From NCBI GenBank assembly GCA_004380135.1, contig QXCR01000006.1, forward strand, positions 124,001 to 188,000: a stretch of DNA of 64,000 nt. The letters run 5' to 3'. The translations under genes and the position numbers were made by a program. Below are positions 46,162 to 55,835 of the stretch, one piece after another (positions within the stretch are counted from its first letter, which is position 1; every line of letters starts with the position of its first letter). Origin of the DNA: Stemphylium vesicarium. Its lineage: Eukaryota; Ascomycota; Dothideomycetes; Pleosporales; Pleosporaceae. A model generated the notes under the pieces. The model worked only from the letters and a program-made list of their open reading frames with translations. It was not told the DNA's origin and ran no database searches.

Positions 46162-48461
46162 ATGTCCACGATGATAACATTCGCTGCCAACAATGAATTT
46201 TTCAGGAAGCGCAAACGTACGACCAACAAAGTGACGAAGTGGCGGCGCCAGTGCGCGATACAGGAACACGCCAGCTAACGGCATCGCAGGAGTCCACCGC
46301 GCGTGCGAATCATGCAAGAAGCGGAGAAAGCGCTGCAGCCACACATTTGACGACGAAACCAGCACTTTCGAAGACGACAAGGCCAGTACTGGAATCGGAA
46401 GCTCTTCCCAAAGTGGACACGCACCCAACCCAACCTCAGATCCTCGTGGCCCTTCTGCGAACGGGCACTATCATGCTCATGATCCCAGAGGGCCCCGTGG
46501 GGACTCGCTTTCTCACGGCCATGCCCAATCCACAATGCCGCCGCCTCAAAGCCCGGCCTCGGACCACACCGCCCAAACTCCACCAAACTTCCTAGGCTAT
46601 CTCAACCCCGAAGCAGTCTTGCGAGAGCAAGTTCACTCAGAGCGTGGAAAGACTGCTCAGTCTCCCAGTCACCCTCCTATCGGTCAATGGGTAGAGGAGC
46701 GCGATCAGAGGCCGATATCGACGCAGACAGGGCCCCATTCAGCACGCATCATCGAGACAGGTCCGCAATCAAACCAGGAGTCTCAAATCTCCCGGGCTCT
46801 CCTGACTTACTTAGATGCTGTCGGTGTCGACATTCTGCCTTCTAGGCAGAATCAAGCCGCCCTTCTCGAGATCTACTTTAGCTATGTGCATCCACTCCTT
46901 CCCCTCGTGGACAAGGATCTCTTCTACGAGCAATACAACCATGGCCGGGAACCGAGGATATTGATGCAAGCGATATGTATTGTAGCCTCCAAGCACGCAT
47001 CCGCCGCCAAGCATCTGTATCTGGGTAGTGACCAGCCGATGAACCCGCGCGAGTTCTCGCAGAGATTGTACAATGCTGTCATAGTCGGGATCGAAGCAAA
47101 GCTGGAAAAGAATCGTGTTGTGCTCATCCAAGTTTTGGCGCTGATCTCACTCCATTGTGAAGGACCAGATGGCGCTGAGCAAGCTTCGATGCACCTAGCT
47201 CAGGCTATCCACCATGCGCACACGTTCGGTCTGCAATTCGGTCACCAATGGAAGAATCAGAGCTCGGAATCGCAAGGCAACTTGGAAGACGTCTTCTGGT
47301 GCTTGTGGAGTCTTGATAAGATCAATGCTTGCATGAACGGACGTCCCTTGCTTATGCACGACCGAGACAACAGCTTGAGGCAACTCCCGTCAGATCCGGA
47401 AAAGAGGTCAAGTCCTTTTGGCATTTGGCTACAGATATCTGAGATGCTGGATAAGGTTATAGATTACTACAGGCCTGGCAGAGCTGCCGAAGAGACGGGC
47501 TGGGAAGGCGATGACTTTTTGGGATTCGAAGAGATGGTTGGAGATGGTGAAGACAAGCTTGATGGTCCGATCATGAGTGAGTAACGAAAAAGCCTCTCGG
47601 AATGGGAATATACTAATGTCTTCAGGTCTCCTGTCGCTTTTCCATCACACCATGTGCATGGCCTCGCACAAGTCCCTCTCCATCAACGCCCCGGTCAAAT
47701 CAACGCCGTCCTACGTCCGCCAAAGTCTGTCAGCAACACGAGTCATTCATCTCCTCAACGCCGAATCCCCTGAACTTCTTCCACCGCTACCCATTGTACC
47801 GTATGCTCTTGGCGTCGCTCTCAGCGTGGTGTACCGTCACTTCCGGTCTCGTCGCCTCAAAGTCCACGTCAACCGCGCTACCGAGGAATTGAAGCAGTGT
47901 GTACGCCTGCTCGATCGCCTCCGTAACGCGTGGTGGTCGGCAGGTACAACCGCAGATCTCGGACGAGCGGTTCTCAGCAACGCTGCAGGACGCAACACCA
48001 ACGCTGTCAACACCCCCGTGCCTGTCCCAGCGGAGCCTCGCCACACCGAGCCCAAGACTGAACCCCCGACTCCACAGAGCACACATAGCAATCAACTACA
48101 ACCCCCGAACCAGCAGCAACATTGGCAACAGGACATGGAAACACGCATCGACCCTCGTCTTCAACAGCACCAGCAGCCCCATCCTCACGCCAACTCACCA
48201 ATGACCAGCCTGCTCAACCCGATACAACCGACACCAGGCCAACATCCTACTAGCAGTGAGCGCGCAGATAGAGCGCCCATGGCCGCTGGTCCTCCCGCCG
48301 GCTTTGGGTTTTCAGAACAATCACCTGATTGGCTGAACTTTGATGCTGCGTTTGAAAACTTCGAGGGTTTGCTGGGAAGTTCCGGAGCCGATCTGAGTAA
48401 TGAGTTGTTTAGGCCGCTGAATTATGAGACGTTGGAGGGGTTTTTGGATCCCGCTGCGTAG
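46162..48461 (+). CDS. Fungal-specific transcription factor with incomplete zinc cluster, 725 aa
   Basis: Exons 46162-46216, 46290-47576 and 47626-48461. Introns are 73 nt (GTACGA...GCTAAC...TCGCAG) and 49 nt (GTGAGT...CTTCAG). The N-terminus reads FRKRKRVHRACESCKKRRKRC, the first half of a Zn(II)2Cys6 cluster, spanning the first junction. The expected second set of three cysteines is absent; an acidic DDETSTFEDD stretch follows instead. Residues ~170-500 form the fungal transcription-factor middle domain (PSRQNQAALLEIYFSYVHP, LISLHCEGPDGAEQASMHL, CLWSLDKINACMNGRPLLM). A Gln/Pro/His-rich region and an acidic-aromatic tail (DWLNFDAAFENFEGLL), a likely activation segment, end the protein. Target genes are unknown. 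A missed intron in the cluster region should be considered. Confidence 0.75.
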
Positions 48462-48990
48462 ATGGATGGTACACTTACATGCGTTTTTGTCTTTCTTGCA
48501 TGAGTGCAATCTTGCGTTTTTGTTGAATGAGGTAGAGTTGGCTGGATGGCTTGGTCACGAGGATGTATCGCCATGTGTTGGGTTCGCACGGATGGTGATA
48601 TAAACTACACGTGTTTTTCACGCATCTCATGTCATTTATCGCCATCATGGGTGAGAAATGGATGCAAGTAGATGTAGTATGCACTGTTTCTCATATCTTC
48701 GTGGTAGATGGTAAATTGAACCCAATGCGATACCATGCGACCGATTTTGCGGTTAAACAAATATATACATGAATTACAACTGCATCCTACGTCAATAGCC
48801 ACTTCTTTAGTTGCCAGAGGCGTAGTAAAGCACTAGACAGACATGTGATTTCCAGCAAGCCACCTTTAATCCACCATGCTCAATCCCATCCTTACGCCTT
48901 AACCCCGCCTCCTCCTCCTCCTCCTCCTCTTCTTACTCTCCGATCCCAACCCATACCCATCCTCATCAAAATCCAAATCTCACTCGCTCT
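48462..48990. other. Intergenic
   Basis: About 530 bases including the 3' end of the transcription-factor gene. A CTC/CCT triplet run lies near 48907-48930. Otherwise nothing. Confidence 0.4.
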
Positions 48991-49659
48991 TCACGCCCTC
49001 GACCCTAACATCAGGCGCAACATCCATCTCCAAACCAGGTCCCCTCCCCCAAGCCCCCTCAAACCCCCACTCTCTCTCTCCACGCCCTCAATCCCCTCCC
49101 ACCTACACCGCTCACTCGGACTCTCACATCCCTCCTTCAACCCCCTAACCACATGTTCCCAACTCCTCACCGTACCCGCACCTACCGTCCTCCCCTTCGC
49201 TTCCACCTCGCGCATCTCCTCCACAACCCGCGTATATGTAGCTAGCGCACCCTGAGACTCATCCACCTAGTCATCGTCTTCAGTGCTAGTAAAGTAGCGG
49301 CGGCGCTCCACTCCAGGATATAAAAGCGCGCAGCTCGGACTGCAGGTGAGACAGTAGATTCTGTCGTGTTTGCTAAGGTTTTGGATGTGCGACCGGATGG
49401 AGAGAGTGTCGTTGATGGTGGCTATGTCGCGTTGGAGAGCTACTATGCACGCGAGGAGTCTTGGGGTCGTGTGGAATTGGTGAAATGGTGGTGGTGGGCG
49501 CAAGACTGGATGCTGAATTGTATTCTGCGCTGCTGAGGTGCTTGGAGGTGGATTGGGGCGGATGTGTGGCATGATGGGTGAGTTAAGCGGTGGTTGTTGG
49601 TAGAGAGCTTCTTGGGTTGAGGCTATGAAGCCAGAGAGAAATGTGTGATTTGGAGACAC
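48991..49659 (-). pseudogene. Possible gene split by an in-frame TAG
   Basis: The minus strand is open from about 49659 to a TAG at 49267-49269, then stays open in the same frame to 48991. The first part, from ATG near 49592, is Pro-rich and then ordered-looking (RLLACIVALQRDIATINDTL, RIYCLTCSPSC). The second part is charged and helical (TYTRVVEEMREVEAKGRTVG, SWEHVVRGLKEGCE). Both parts look coding, no intron with usable ends spans the stop, and CAG would fit the position. The layout recalls the C-terminal half of some fungal zinc-cluster regulators, but I cannot name a family. Alternatively TAG is the true end of a ~110-residue protein. Confidence 0.35.
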
Positions 49660-50122
49660 TGGTGGTGGTTGTGTTTGTATTTAGGGTGGGGTTTATGTCT
49701 GGTATGATTTGGAGACACTGATGGTTGGTATGCTTGTGTTGCAAGTGCAGTTGGTGTGCGGTGTGCTGTGTGATCTGTAGGGACAATTATGGTTACTGAT
49801 GGGATGTGAGAGTAGTCGCAGTGCAAAAAGCTAATCGGGAATTTCACTTCTTACACTTACCAAAGCAATGCCCACTTTGTCTCGAAATTTGTACCAAACT
49901 GCCACAGTAACGCAGAAAAACTTTTCAGTGAAGTGAAACGCTTTCACTGTGAATGGACACCTCGGAACTAGATCCAAGTATTGTAGAGATTGCGATTGGA
50001 TTTGGAGTGAAATGGGTGAACGAATAGAAATTAGATGATACAGAGTTGCCTGCGGAGATGTTGACCGGAAGGGCAAACTTGAGATTGTTTTTGATACATT
50101 ATATTCTATTCGTCCAGATTGC
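49660..50122. other. Intergenic with a short direct repeat
   Basis: The words starting at 49647 and 49706 share GATTTGGAGACACTG, 59 bases apart; the first copy overlaps the neighbouring frame. No other feature. Confidence 0.4.
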
Positions 50123-50968
50123 CTATAAGAACCCCGTAAGAATCCTCTTCCTGCCTAGTATCTCGTTGAATGTTGTGGGTGTGGGTCGTCGCTCCGTTCT
50201 TACTTTCTCAATACCGGTCTTCTCCCAGCTCCTCTCTTCGCGTGCTTCGTCCAATCGCCGATCGTTATTTGATGAGCATATTTGCGGTACATTGGTCATC
50301 TTACGTCCAGCATTCCGCGAGATTAACGACGGCGAAGCAGTATCGCGGGCCTTTGGTAGGGTTGTGTACGACACGTGACTGAGCTCAGAACGTGACTCAG
50401 ACGAACAGCCTATCGCAGCTTGCATCTCAGCAAGATCGAATAACGGGCGATCAGATACCGTATCGAAGCTGAAGCGGCGTAAAGTAGGTGATCCATCCGG
50501 AGTGGAGCGGTCGGCCAGAATGTCATACGAAGCCTCTACAGGAGAGTGATTGCTTGTCATCTTACTATCGCGTCTCTCTGGTAGGTTCCGCTTTCCCCTA
50601 GTACTAGCTCTTTTGACAGCGCTCCTACGGCTCAGCCGAAACGTGTTGCCCTTTTGATCTTGGGTACCGCCCGGTGTTTGTTCATCGGACATGTTTTCCG
50701 CGACTCTACCAGAAATACCACGATGTTTATCGAAAAGCCTTGAAACTCCCGGTCTTGGCTCCTCAAAAGGCGCGACTGGGTGCATCACGGACTGTATTTT
50801 GGCACTTGATTCTGCAATGGAACTTGTGTGATGTCGATTTTCATCCTTCACATGCCGTCTGTTCCCCATTCCCATGTTGCGTCCTTGGTGGAGAGCCCTG
50901 GTAGTGCCCAGACACGATTCTGCTTCTTCTGTCGGTGTTTTCGTTGCCTTCAAGTCCGTTGCGTACAT
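50123..50968 (-). CDS. Hypothetical disordered protein, 281 aa
   Basis: An open frame from ATG 50968 to TAG 50123. The sequence is polar and basic with many Ser/Thr/Arg, including clusters RLSRRSAVKRASTRGKR and RRFSFDTVSDRPLFDLAEMQ. The second looks like a phosphorylatable or docking segment (RRxSF). No domain, signal peptide or membrane segment. Upstream, a different frame (to 51203) is also open, so the true start may be a spliced exon there. Function unknown. Confidence 0.5.
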   Translation of the reverse strand: MYATDLKATKTPTEEAESCLGTTRALHQGRNMGMGNRRHVKDENRHHTSSIAESSAKIQSVMHPVAPFEEPRPGVSRLFDKHRGISGRVAENMSDEQTPGGTQDQKGNTFRLSRRSAVKRASTRGKRNLPERRDSKMTSNHSPVEASYDILADRSTPDGSPTLRRFSFDTVSDRPLFDLAEMQAAIGCSSESRSELSHVSYTTLPKARDTASPSLISRNAGRKMTNVPQICSSNNDRRLDEAREERSWEKTGIEKVRTERRPTPTTFNEILGRKRILTGFL

Positions 50969-51272
50969 ATCCTTGGTGACTGTAGTAGGGATGTGTCGAC
51001 TTATATTGTGTCACAGTGTCCTTCTCAAAATTGCACATTGTTTGCGGGACCAAATCATTGTGAAGCCCCGTAGAGTTTTGCAGAAATGTTTGTGACATCG
51101 TTGACATTGTGCCATGTTTACCGTGCATCGCAGGTTCGATAATACGTGAAGTTTGACCAGAGTTTGTGATCCGGATGCAGCGTGCAGGTCGCCGTGCACT
51201 CACGAAGCCGTCCTGGGCCAGTCGTCACGACGCTAGAATCGGAGCTCTTCTATTACCGCTGAGGCAGCCGTC
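50969..51272. other. Intergenic spacer, possible upstream exon
   Basis: 304 bases between the disordered-protein gene and the cyclin gene. A minus-strand frame here is open to 51203 and overlaps the start of the 50123-50968 gene in another frame. I could not find a splice pair that links them. Confidence 0.35.
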
Positions 51273-52154
51273 CTAACCATCTACCTCTCTCCTTCTCTTC
51301 ATCTCCTTTCCCACGCCCTCGACATTCATTGGGACCCTGCCTCCCTCCCACTTCTTCTTCTCTTCCTGTGCAAACCCCTCCATACTCAGCATGCCCACAC
51401 ACAAGAAGCCCAACACCTCTCTATCGGTATCGAACACTTCCCACCACTCACACTCAGGCATCTTAATTCTCGTCTCTCGCGCGGCCAGGTAGATCGCGGC
51501 CGTAGCCAGCGCTGGCGGCTGATGCGTCAGATATAGGCATTGTGGGCTCAGCAACGCGGTATTAAGGTGTGCAATCGCACGTTTAGCCAGCTCAGATGCG
51601 CGAGGGTGCGCAAAAGTATCAAGAGCTTGTAGGTACGTTATACAAAGCGTGTAGGGCAGCTGAACCTGTACGTTGAAACCAAGGGTACGTAGGATGCGCT
51701 GTTCGGTAGTGAAGAGGCTTGTGCGACGACGCTCATACGTTCCTTCTGTGACAAAGTATTCCCGCGCGTCCTGCTTCTGGTGAAGCTGTTCCAGATCGAA
51801 GAATGTAGTAGGCAGCGAATCGAGATATGCGTATACGTTGACGAGGCTCCGTGCTGATTTAGGATATGCCGAAAGCTTGGTGGTGAGGTAGAGCGCAGCT
51901 GCTGAGACTTGGCCTGCGCCAAACTCCGCAAGACTTCCACCTTCAGGTCCTAGCCAGAATCGCATAAATACTACTACCGCCTGCGCAATGACTTCTTGCG
52001 GGAGCCGTAGCAGTATTCCGGCTGCTTGTGTAAGCCTTGCGCCGGCGAAGCGTATCGAGTCTTCAAGATCGGGTGAGATGCCATCGAGTTGTGAGCCGGA
52101 GGTTTCGAGCTGGGCTACGGTAGCCAGTGGGTTCGCGAGGGGTGAGGGCTGCAT
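51273..52154 (-). CDS. Cyclin (cyclin-L-like), 293 aa
   Basis: The frame from ATG 52154 to 51273 begins MQPSPLANPLATVAQLETSG. It then shows a cyclin box: LDGISPDLEDSIRFAGARL, AGILLRLPQEVIAQAVVVF, the MFWL-like FMRFWLGPEGG, then AALYLTTKLSAYPKSARSL. A second helical box follows (EQRILRTLGFNVQVQLPY, ALATAAIYLAARETRIKMPE). The two-box layout and the N-terminal LxTxxQLxxSxSQLDG element resemble fungal cyclin L/transcription-type cyclins, which pair with a CDK11- or CDK9-like kinase in RNA polymerase II control or splicing. An upstream micro-exon (52306-52285, MSTREDE) could join in frame at CGCAG before ARTSPQ, lengthening the N-terminus. The exact cyclin class is uncertain. Confidence 0.75.
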   Translation of the reverse strand: MQPSPLANPLATVAQLETSGSQLDGISPDLEDSIRFAGARLTQAAGILLRLPQEVIAQAVVVFMRFWLGPEGGSLAEFGAGQVSAAALYLTTKLSAYPKSARSLVNVYAYLDSLPTTFFDLEQLHQKQDAREYFVTEGTYERRRTSLFTTEQRILRTLGFNVQVQLPYTLCITYLQALDTFAHPRASELAKRAIAHLNTALLSPQCLYLTHQPPALATAAIYLAARETRIKMPECEWWEVFDTDREVLGFLCVGMLSMEGFAQEEKKKWEGGRVPMNVEGVGKEMKRRREVDG

Positions 52155-52449
52155 TTTGCAGGAGCGAGGAGGAGTTGTGAGTTGCACTTGGGGTGAGGTT
52201 CGAGCTGCGCTTGATTCGCGGTGGAGGAAGTTGTGTATGAAGCTACAGTTATCGGACCTCCGAGGATGCGCCCGGTGCACTAACCTTCATCCTCTCTAGT
52301 TGACATCCTCCTCTCCCCACAACGGCATTTTGGAGAAAAGTTGAGGGCACACTTCAATCCCCCATTATTTCTGAGCTTTAGATATGCCACAATGCTCAAT
52401 TTTGTGTGGTTTATATAATTTAATTTGATCAATCAACCAATAAGAAACC

Positions 52450-52534
52450 GTCTCCTTAGCTCAATTGGGAGAGCGCCAGACTGAAGTCTCAGTCACTAAA
52501 TCTGGAGGTATCGTGTTCGATCCACGAAGGGGAC
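52450..52534 (+). tRNA. tRNA-Phe (GAA) with a 13-nt intron
   Basis: The acceptor stem GTCTCCT pairs with AGGGGAC (one T-G). The D arm is GCTC/GAGC, the anticodon stem CCAGA/TCTGG, and the T arm TCGTG-TTCGATC-CACGA. The anticodon loop starts CTGAA, giving anticodon GAA for Phe. Twenty bases lie between the anticodon stem halves instead of seven, so an intron of about 13 nt follows position 37, the standard site for eukaryotic nuclear tRNA introns. A- and B-box internal promoters are embedded (TAGCTCAATTGG; GTTCGATCC). Confidence 0.95.
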
Positions 52535-52602
52535 AACAGCGTGCTTAAGCTTGCTTAAGATCTTTCGAACCATTCTTTTTGCACTTCTTTTTGTCATCTA
52601 CT

Positions 52603-52808
52603 ATGGCAGTGGACCAACAAGGTCTACGAAGCGTTATGCAACTGCCAACAATCGCCGGTTGCGTCATGTCGGTAAGTCACTTTTTTTTCTCTCATCGAGC
52701 TGTACTAGACTGCACCAAACTTTCCAGCTTCACATCATAAGCAAGTGGGGTCAGGAGCGGCATTCTCAAATAAATAATAAACTTTCTATAAGTATCATGC
52801 GACATTAA
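52603..52808 (+). CDS. Possible micro-gene, 49 aa, one intron
   Basis: ATG 52603 opens 23 codons to 52671. A 56-nt intron with GTAAGT and TTTCCAG ends (52672-52727) follows, then 26 codons to TAA 52808, in phase 0. The product would be MAVDQQGLRSVMQLPTIAG... with no known domain. The splice signals are good, but a short frame this close to a tRNA could be chance or a non-coding transcript. Confidence 0.2.
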
Positions 52809-52980
52809 CGAAGACGTAAGTGGGTATCTTGCCGGCTAAATGGTATCCAAAACCTCTACTAGCTATACATATACATGCATCCGCCATGTAAATTTTCAAT
52901 GCCCCCAAACACCAGAGAAAAACTCCATATGTACAAAGACAAAAAACCAAAACCAAAAAGACAAAAGACGAGAAGAATAT

Positions 52981-55174
52981 TTAATCAATACCAATCATGG
53001 TGCCATCGCACCTCCAATCATCGACCTCGACATCATTTGCTGCCGTGTTGGTAGCTTCGGGGTCGATAAGGACGTGGCTGAGCCATGTTCCTACGCGGTT
53101 TGCACCAACTTTTCTGCCGTCTCGGGAGAGTCCGGCCATTGTTGAAGAAGTTACCACTGGGGGTGCCTGTGGGGGAGCGGAACGGGAGGGAGCGGGGGCC
53201 GCAACGCGGCGGGAGCTGGTGAAGAACGAGCCTCGGGGGGTCGATTGACGGGCAGCTGGTGTAGATTGACGAGCGGCGGTGCGGGCGGCCGAGGTAGGCA
53301 TCGAGCGGATGGCGTACGAATCGTTCATGTGGTGGGCAGTGGCGTTGCCCACGCCGTATACCTGGGCGACGGGTTCGGTGCGTCGTGCTGATGAGACCGT
53401 GGGTGTGGGGTTGAGATGGAGCGAGTTGCGAAGGTGTCCGGATAGAACTCGTTCACCACGTTCGTAGTCACGGTCTCGTTCGGTTCGGTCACGGGGGGTG
53501 CGGATGCTTGAACGGCGTGCTACTGGTGGGGCGGGTTCGGCAATCTCGATAACTTCAACGTCGGGGTAGCGGGGCTGTGCGTAGGGGACGCGCATGTCGT
53601 TGAGGCGGTCGTCATCGGGGATGTGCTGGTAGTTGAACCATGGGCAGCTGCAGGTCTTCCATGGGGCGGCGCAGACCATGCAGAATTGTGCTGTACAGCG
53701 GCTGTGTATTGTTAGAATATTGTTTGTGCGCATTCATGATGGACATACCAGGTCATGTGATTGCAGCCTTCTTTGAGCTCGACTACTGCCTTGCAGCTGT
53801 AGCATCGTTGCCAGCCCTGCTCCTTGGCCAACTCGACCAAGCGATTCGTCTCCTCGTCCTTTGGGCATTCCCGCTTCGTGTGGAATTTGCTATTGCATAG
53901 TATGCAGACCTTGGTGTTGCATGAGCTGCATCGTGCGTACTTTCGGCCGTACGTCGGATCCATTTTGATCTTGGAAGGTTTGATCCATTGGCCACATCCT
54001 TTGGAGGGGCAGTAAAGCCGGTTGCCAGTACTGTACTCTTGGAACTTCCTGTTCCAGAGTACTTTGAACTTGTCGTCAAATAAGCGGTCGGCATACTTCA
54101 AGGGGATGTGCTCTGTTGTGCAGCATCTTGGGGGCATGTGTGCAGGATCCTTGACCGAGAGTGTGAATTGGCGCTTCAGGCAAGAATAGCACATGCGGTG
54201 GCCGCAGGCGAGCTTGACAGTCTTGCCGATGGGAAGGTCATCGTTCATGCATACCAAACAGTCGGCGCTAAGATGGGGATTAGCAAAGGCGACAATGGAC
54301 CGATGGTCATCACTTACGTTTCAACCACTTTGCGCTCTCTGTGTTTCTCTTGAACAGGCGTAGAGACAGCGCGCTGGAGGGAAGGCTTGAAGAAGCTTGA
54401 CAGGATGCCTCCAGTACTCCGACGGGCTGCGTCCTTGACAGACTGCGTCCTGGTGAGCGGCGTAGGTGGAGCTGGTGATTTGATAGTGCCTGTGCGTCGC
54501 ACAGACGGTCTGGCCGGTGTAGATGCTTTTGGTTCACGAACAGAGGGATTTCTATCTCTCATTAGTCAAGCTACGTGTACAAGTGGGGACAGCTCTAACC
54601 TGGACAGAATTGGGACTTCAGCCCTGCGGACGGACGCAGATCCAGAACCTGACAATGGCGTGTAGGCAGTCCTGTTGGAAGACCCGCCCTCTTCACTCCT
54701 TTTGCGAGTGGAAGGTCTTTTCACGGTGATTTCCTCGACCTGGCCCATCGACTTGGGCCTGCCGAAGACAAAGTCCTCGTCCAAGGGAATCGTTTCTCGC
54801 TTCTTGGACGACCGCCGTGTGCTATCCCGTCGAACCTCTCTGCTGCTCCTCGACTTGTCCTTGACTGGCTCCCGTTCTCGCTCTCGTCTGCTTTCTTTCT
54901 CCATTCGATCACGATCACGGTCCCGCCGCTTCTCGGCGTCTGCTCTGGTGTAATACGACTCCCGGCGCGCCCTCAATTCATCAATATCCACCTCGGCCTG
55001 TCTCCTAGCTTCCTCTGCCCGTCGGCGCTCTCGTCGTTCGCGTGTGGAGGCGGATGGTTCGTCGTCGTGCTTGCTCTTGTGTCGTCGGTGGTGTTTCCGG
55101 TCTCGGTCGTCTAAATATTCGCCATCGTCGCGGTATCGTGCGCCTCGCTCATCGCGAAGCCTCGCCATCCCCAT
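52981..55174 (-). CDS. RBR-type E3 ubiquitin ligase, 682 aa
   Basis: Exons 55174-54600, 54551-54318, 54267-53749 and 53701-52981. Introns are 48, 50 and 47 nt with GT..AG ends, and all phases agree. The N-terminal ~180 residues are Arg/Glu/Asp-rich and disordered (RRERRRAEEARRQAEVDIDE), then a Ser/Pro/Arg region. From residue ~272 comes RING1 (CLVCMNDDL, CGHRMCYSCLKRQ), then the IBR (YARCSSCNTKVCILCNSKFH), then RING2 (RCYSCKAVVELKEGCNHMTC, FCMVCAAPW). The Cys in GCNHM is the expected catalytic cysteine that forms the ubiquitin thioester. The C-terminal ~190 residues are disordered, Ala/Ser/Arg/Pro-rich. RBR ligases use a RING/HECT hybrid mechanism; the substrate is unknown here. Confidence 0.9.
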
Positions 55175-55835
55175 GGACCTGCAGGCAATATATTGCTTGC
55201 CAACTGCCAGCCTCGCAGGTCACAGGCTCTCGCACGCTTTCGCAAACACTCGAGCAGCTGTGCAGGCGACGCACAAAAGCGAACAGGTGTGTGGAGAGTT
55301 GCGGTGGGCGTGACGAGCGAACAGCGAGCACCTGCAGGCAGCCCAACCCTGATCAGAGAAAGGCTGACCAGTCGCACGGGGCAGGCCTCGGCGGTGAGCG
55401 CGCACAGAGTGCCCGTTGATCTAAAGCGCCCACAGGGCTTTTCGCTAAGGCTGCTAGCGCCAACAGGGGTAGCGTCAGGCGTCGACGGGCGGGCTGCCAG
55501 CTGTCTTGCAGTCGTGATGCAGATGATGTAGCCTATCTGCGCTGCCAGACGGAAGCCTCGGGTCACTGCGCATTTATGCAGCGGTGCGAAGGCGGGGAAA
55601 ACAAATCCGGCGCAGCCCTCAGTTATGATACAATGTCGTGATTGAGACGTCGCGCACCGCCTCTCGGGGCAAGCTTCGGGCTGCGGGAGAGGAAGGGAGT
55701 AAGTAAGATAGGGTGAGCTTGCTCGGTGCGAGGTACAAGCTGCAATGTTGAGAGCTATGACTCGCCACAACGGCGGCTTGAAGATTTATTGCAGAGCTGC
55801 AGAGCCTAAGCGGGACGCACTGGCGCCCAGGGACT
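55175..55835. other. Intergenic between tandem minus-strand genes
   Basis: About 660 bases: 5' region of the RBR gene and 3' region of the zinc-transporter gene. Short overlapping frames on both strands look like shadows. Confidence 0.45.

Noticed and set aside
48845..49255. Plus-strand Pro-rich frame of 136 codons
   Set aside because: Driven by a CCT run and overlaps a more protein-like minus-strand frame.
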